Part shown: piece by piece, positions 12,823-13,235 of the stretch
Position numbering within the stretch: position 1 is the stretch's first letter
How the letters are laid out: every line of letters begins with the position of its first letter
Assembly: GCA_043740085.1 (NCBI GenBank)
Contig: JAYUCY010000005.1
Span: 1 to 13,235 of the forward strand
Direction of reading: 5' to 3'
DNA: 13,235 bases
From: UBA668 sp043740085
GTDB lineage: Bacteria; Actinomycetota; Acidimicrobiia; Acidimicrobiales; Ilumatobacteraceae
Translations under genes and position numbers: made by a program
The notes under the pieces: model-generated
What the model was told of the DNA's origin: nothing
Database searches by the model: none
What the model saw: only the letters and a program-made list of their open reading frames with translations

Positions 12823-12829
12823 GCCACCC

Positions 12830-13235
12830 GTGACGTCGCCGGCACCTCCACCTTCCCTCGCGATCATTGCCGCTCGCGTCGAGCAGCGATTGCGTGAATT
12901 CCTGGAGCCCGAGCACGCTCGATGGGCAGCGTTCGATGCCGACCTCGCCGAGCCGATGGCAGAGATTGGCCGCCTGGTACTGGTCGGTGGCAAGCGGCTG
13001 CGACCGGCGTTCTGCCAGTGGGGCTACGTCGCCGCCGGCGGAGACCCCAGCGATGCGATGGTGGCCAACGCGGGTGCGGCCTTCGAGCTGATGCATGCCT
13101 TCGCGTTGTTTCACGACGACGTGATGGACGATGCGGCCAGCCGTCGCGGCAACCCCACCACGCATACGGTTTTTGCGCTGCACCACCGCGAGAGCGGGTG
13201 GGCCGGCGAGGCACGTCGGTTCGGTGAAGGCGTTG
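12830..13235 (+). CDS. trans-Polyprenyl diphosphate synthase, N-terminal part (cut by window edge)
   Basis: The first 135 codons are present and the frame is open at the right edge; the family is usually 320-360 residues. Such enzymes condense isopentenyl diphosphate with allylic diphosphates to give geranylgeranyl or longer diphosphates for quinones, carotenoids or cell-wall carriers. GGKRLRP (53-59) is the conserved diphosphate-binding block. The first Asp-rich motif is DDVMD (Asp96, Asp97, Asp100), followed by RRGNPTTH (105-112), the usual continuation. FELMHAFALFHDD (85-97) precedes the motif; chain-length residues just before it suggest a medium product, but this is weak. GTG 12830 is the only start between the upstream in-frame stop at 12803 and the conserved region. 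The second Asp-rich motif lies beyond the window. Confidence 0.93.
   Translation, partial: MTSPAPPPSLAIIAARVEQRLREFLEPEHARWAAFDADLAEPMAEIGRLVLVGGKRLRPAFCQWGYVAAGGDPSDAMVANAGAAFELMHAFALFHDDVMDDAASRRGNPTTHTVFALHHRESGWAGEARRFGEGV

Noticed and set aside
1..13235. New defence or mobile system
   Set aside because: All recognisable genes belong to housekeeping, secretion, transport or DNA-repair families. No integrase, transposase, direct-repeat boundary or composition break was seen by eye.

Overview
The window looks like GC-rich chromosomal DNA from an actinobacterium, possibly class Acidimicrobiia. The clues are the base composition, an Eis-type acetyltransferase, two secreted tripeptidyl-peptidase-like lipoproteins, a long-arm ABC half-exporter of a kind common in Actinobacteria, and what appear to be many leaderless mRNAs. 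The class is an inference; no marker gene is present that would settle it. No mobile element, CRISPR array or phage gene was seen, and no gap between genes exceeds about 140 bases.

Left part (1-3388). The 5' end of an unrecognised minus-strand gene runs off the left edge. Divergent from it is a stand-alone 5'-3' exonuclease. Then come tRNA-Ser(GGA) and tadA, the tRNA wobble adenosine deaminase. tadA converges on a minus-strand gene for a DUF4388-like protein whose C-terminal half carries two short tandem repeat tracts. That gene starts 20 bp from a second, divergent tRNA-Ser (CGA), which ends in a good intrinsic terminator.

Middle (3389-8534). Two tandem minus-strand paralogues encode secreted alpha/beta-hydrolase lipoproteins of the tripeptidyl aminopeptidase (TAP) type, each with a complete Ser-Asp-His triad. 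Divergent from the pair, 46 bp away, is a complete ABC half-exporter (membrane domain fused to ATPase).

Right part (8535-13235). A plus-strand DNA-metabolism cluster holds rmuC, xseA and xseB (both subunits of exonuclease VII, with overlapping stop and start). It is followed by an Eis-family N-acetyltransferase and the first 135 codons of a trans-polyprenyl diphosphate synthase that runs off the right edge.

The most notable pattern is regulatory. Seven protein genes have a TAnnnT hexamer ending 6, 7 or 8 bases before the start codon, five of them exactly 7. That is where a -10 box would lie if transcription began at the start codon. It supports leaderless transcription and decides several starts (exonuclease, both lipoproteins, ABC exporter, tadA). 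I did not find a clearly new defence or mobile system here; the gene content is mostly housekeeping and accessory metabolism.
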